From NCBI GenBank assembly GCA_004352715.1, contig SCFE01000082.1:255433-319432 (forward strand): a stretch of 64,000 nucleotides of DNA. Reading direction: 5' to 3'. Source of the stretch: Hofstenia miamia (Eukaryota > Xenacoelomorpha > Acoela). The translations under genes and the position numbers were made by a program. The notes beneath the pieces were generated by a model that saw nothing but the letters and a program-made list of their open reading frames with translations, had not been told where the DNA came from and did no database searches. Shown one piece after another: positions 61,663 to 64,000 of this stretch. Numbering within the stretch: position 1 is the first letter of the stretch; each line of letters opens with the position of its first letter.

Positions 61663-62926
61663 TTCAGTAAATACATCTAGGCAAAAAATGGCCTTTTATA
61701 TCACTGTTTTGTCAGAAATATTTATAATATCATTGAACGGATTTTAAATCTCCTATAATTCTATAAATTGCTCTAGGTATTTATATATTTACAGTAAACA
61801 ATATATTTGCTTAATCAATTGATATGCATTTCCAACTGCAAATAAGGATCTAAGGAATGTTGCACATAGATATTCAAAGATTTTTATAAGAGATATTGAG
61901 TTTCTATTTCGAGATCTCCTTTCATTTAGAATAGAGACTTGCAGCAAGCTTATTTTTTGCTGAAAGGTTACTATATAGAAAGCAAATTAATAGAAAATGT
62001 CACATAGTAGACGACCAAGCACTAATTCCTTTTTATTTTTGAATATAAACAGCATTTTTGATTTAAATTTTATGACGTCAAACACCACCTTCTAAATTTC
62101 CCACGGGAATATAGCCTAAAGTTTTATATATAGCAACATTCAAATACGTAATTCATCTTTAGCTAGATACCTAACAAATATTAAACATGCATAAACATTT
62201 TTTTTTAAAAAAATATATATATATCAAATCTAGTACCCCCTCTAATTACATATTACACTACAAAAATCTCAAATACATTTTCAAAATATTTCGAAATTTC
62301 CCTTACAATGAAAACATTTCCATGGGGTGAGTTCTGTTTCGTATATTTCTTTATTTTTTCAATGTTTCATCTTCTAAAATGAATTAATTTAGGAAAATTT
62401 TCTTCTATGTTTAAGTTCAGCATTTAAGAAGTTCTACCATTGGAAAATGTTTCACATGAGAATAAGAAATTCAATAAAGGTTTACGTGCTTAAGTTTGAA
62501 CATTATGACAAAATGTTCTCAATTTGCATATCTTCAAAATTATTGTTTTAAACTGATCATTCTTCCAATGGATTTGCACCTATAATGATAAGAATTACAG
62601 CTAGTATCATTATTTATTTGCTTCCAAACGACTAAACATTATTCTTAAATATTTTCCATTTAGAAGTCCGAAGTACAAATCTTGGTAAAAGATACTCTTC
62701 AAAATTATGTTGTCAGAAAGTTAAGTAAAGTGAATTCTGCCAGTAAATAACTGTAAGTATTTTTTCACTATCTAACAAATTTCTTTAAACCCGAACCCAG
62801 AGGCGCACCCAGAGGGGGGTCCTGGGGGAACGTTCCCCTCTCAACAGAGCACAGATGCTTCCATTCCTCATGAAATGTATGCTGATATGATAACATAGTA
62901 CATATATATTAAGCATTGCTTCAAAT
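61663..62926. other. Intergenic sequence
   Basis: No gene recognised. A G-rich imperfect palindrome with GGGGGAACGTTCCCC lies near 62825, preceded by GAGGCGCACCCAGAGGGGGG. Such sequence often marks the end of a MITE, but no partner end was found. Confidence 0.4.
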
Positions 62927-64000
62927 CTATCTGCAGGGGTAAGCAATAATTAATTGATATTGCAATTATTACAATAATTGGAAATCGATTAATCTATTGA
63001 ATACTTTAGAAGAAGAAAAATTACCAATAATTTACAATTATTTAGGTTCACTAAGAACGTTCTTACAAGCATTAATGGATGAAAATCTTGGTGAAACATA
63101 ATAAAGTCCCAATTCGAATATCATTATTGTCCTGCCTAGTAAATTAATACAGTATTGGCTATTGCATGTGTACAGCACAGTTTGATGACCAAAATATACA
63201 TTATGCTTCCACTAACGAATTCACTTTTTTTTTATGTCAAAGGCATAACATTAACCCTATTTCGCACCATTGCTATCTTTCTGTCACACGCCTCATATTG
63301 TGATGTCAAAATTAAAGATATTAAACAATGATCACAGCTTATACATACCGTATCTATGCAGAACCAAATTTGATTTTAGTGATTACGATTTCTGACAACA
63401 TTTAACTTAGATTTTTCTTAGTGCTAACAGAAGTATGAAGCACTCGTAATTTTGTTTTTTATCTCACAACGATGGTTTTTCTTTTAAAAAAGTTTTTATG
63501 TGTTATGCTTGGTTCTTATGCTATGATTTCTTATCTATTATTTTCATTCCAATTATTGCCAAAAGCGAAACTAGCAATGAGAAATATAGCAATTTTGAAT
63601 GAAATTTTCTATTAAATTATATTTTGCAAAATGTGAAATAATTTGGACACGGTTTCTGTATTTTTTACCTGTAGAGAAATATGGTGAATTATATAGCAAT
63701 GCTAAAAAACAATAGAGAAATAATGTATTAAATTTAAATTATGGCAAGTTACAAAATGTAACTAAAGGTATTTTATGGACGCACAGTATTACTACGGCAT
63801 GATCCTGTTCTCTCTTCTGCTAACAGAAGTTGAAGTCGGAGCCGCGGTGGGCTGAGGCTCGACTGAGTTATTGGAAAGATGGGGCTGAAATTGAAAAAAA
63901 TAAACTATTGCACAAAAGTTGTAGTGAATATTATACAATTGCTTAAACAACGTTTTGAAATTGTACATCAGTATTATCTATTCTTGAAAAATTCAATCTA
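62927..64000. repeat. 1-kb diverged direct repeat, copy 2 (runs off window)
   Basis: Partner of 55842-56760. It carries an extra block of about 150 bp (about 63738-63892) that is GC-richer (GTCGGAGCCGCGGTGGGCTG) and absent from copy 1, so either an insertion here or a deletion there. Confidence 0.8.

Noticed and set aside
1-64000. CRISPR arrays, operons, prokaryotic islands
   Set aside because: No regularly spaced repeats or dense bacterial-type coding. The window is eukaryotic throughout.

Overview
This is eukaryotic DNA: very AT-rich, almost all intronic or intergenic, with spliced exons (phased GT/AG junctions), (TA)n microsatellites and many decayed transposons. A vesicular acetylcholine transporter, a tektin, mariner and Tc1 remnants, TTAA-flanked piggyBac-like MITEs and a LINE family point to a bilaterian invertebrate, probably an arthropod or relative. 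Nematodes are unlikely because they lack tektins. The species cannot be fixed from the sequence. There are no bacterial genes, CRISPR arrays, rRNAs or convincing tRNAs.

Layout. (1) 1-8.5 kb: the 3' end of a tektin gene on +, with two exons (1555-1777 and 8108-8470) that join in frame. The 6.3-kb intron between them holds a possible solo LTR (4371-5706) and a piggyBac-like MITE (6971-7454). (2) 8.5-42.9 kb: a gene desert built from repeats. It holds a second TTAA-bounded element (9662-10458), a 558-bp direct repeat pair, an internally deleted mariner (15818-16280), a TA-flanked MITE (18387-18830), two copies of one LINE in opposite orientation (about 20.6-21.6 kb on -, 30.7-31.7 kb on +), a Tc1-like element (about 34.0-35.2 kb), a broken DD41D-type mariner (37.7-38.5 kb) and a 114-bp-arm inverted repeat (39.3-39.6 kb). 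(3) 42.9-44.4 kb: the one intact gene, an intronless VAChT reading frame of 486 codons preceded by splice-acceptor-like sequence. In animals VAChT usually sits inside the first intron of choline acetyltransferase (ChAT), so the flanking tens of kb may be ChAT intron, but I found no ChAT coding exon. (4) 44.4-64 kb: duplicated sequence and assembly scars, including a partial inverted second copy of VAChT (52.2-54.1 kb) isolated between two gaps of exactly 1000 N, a mariner-type transposase remnant (55.3-55.6 kb), one possible exon of an unknown gene (59332-59502) and a 1-kb diverged direct repeat (55.8 and 62.9 kb).

Three isolated single N characters (40480, 45669, 60725) each separate two copies of the same sequence, which is the signature of unmerged haplotypes or contig overlaps. 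The duplicated blocks, including the second VAChT, should be treated as possible assembly products first.

The most interesting biology is at VAChT. The main copy has lost 398 bp, including the last 28 codons seen in the second copy, at a 4-bp microhomology. The two copies also differ in a tight 23-bp cluster over the conserved GPxxAG motif while the surrounding coding DNA is nearly identical. I found no clearly undescribed multi-gene system.
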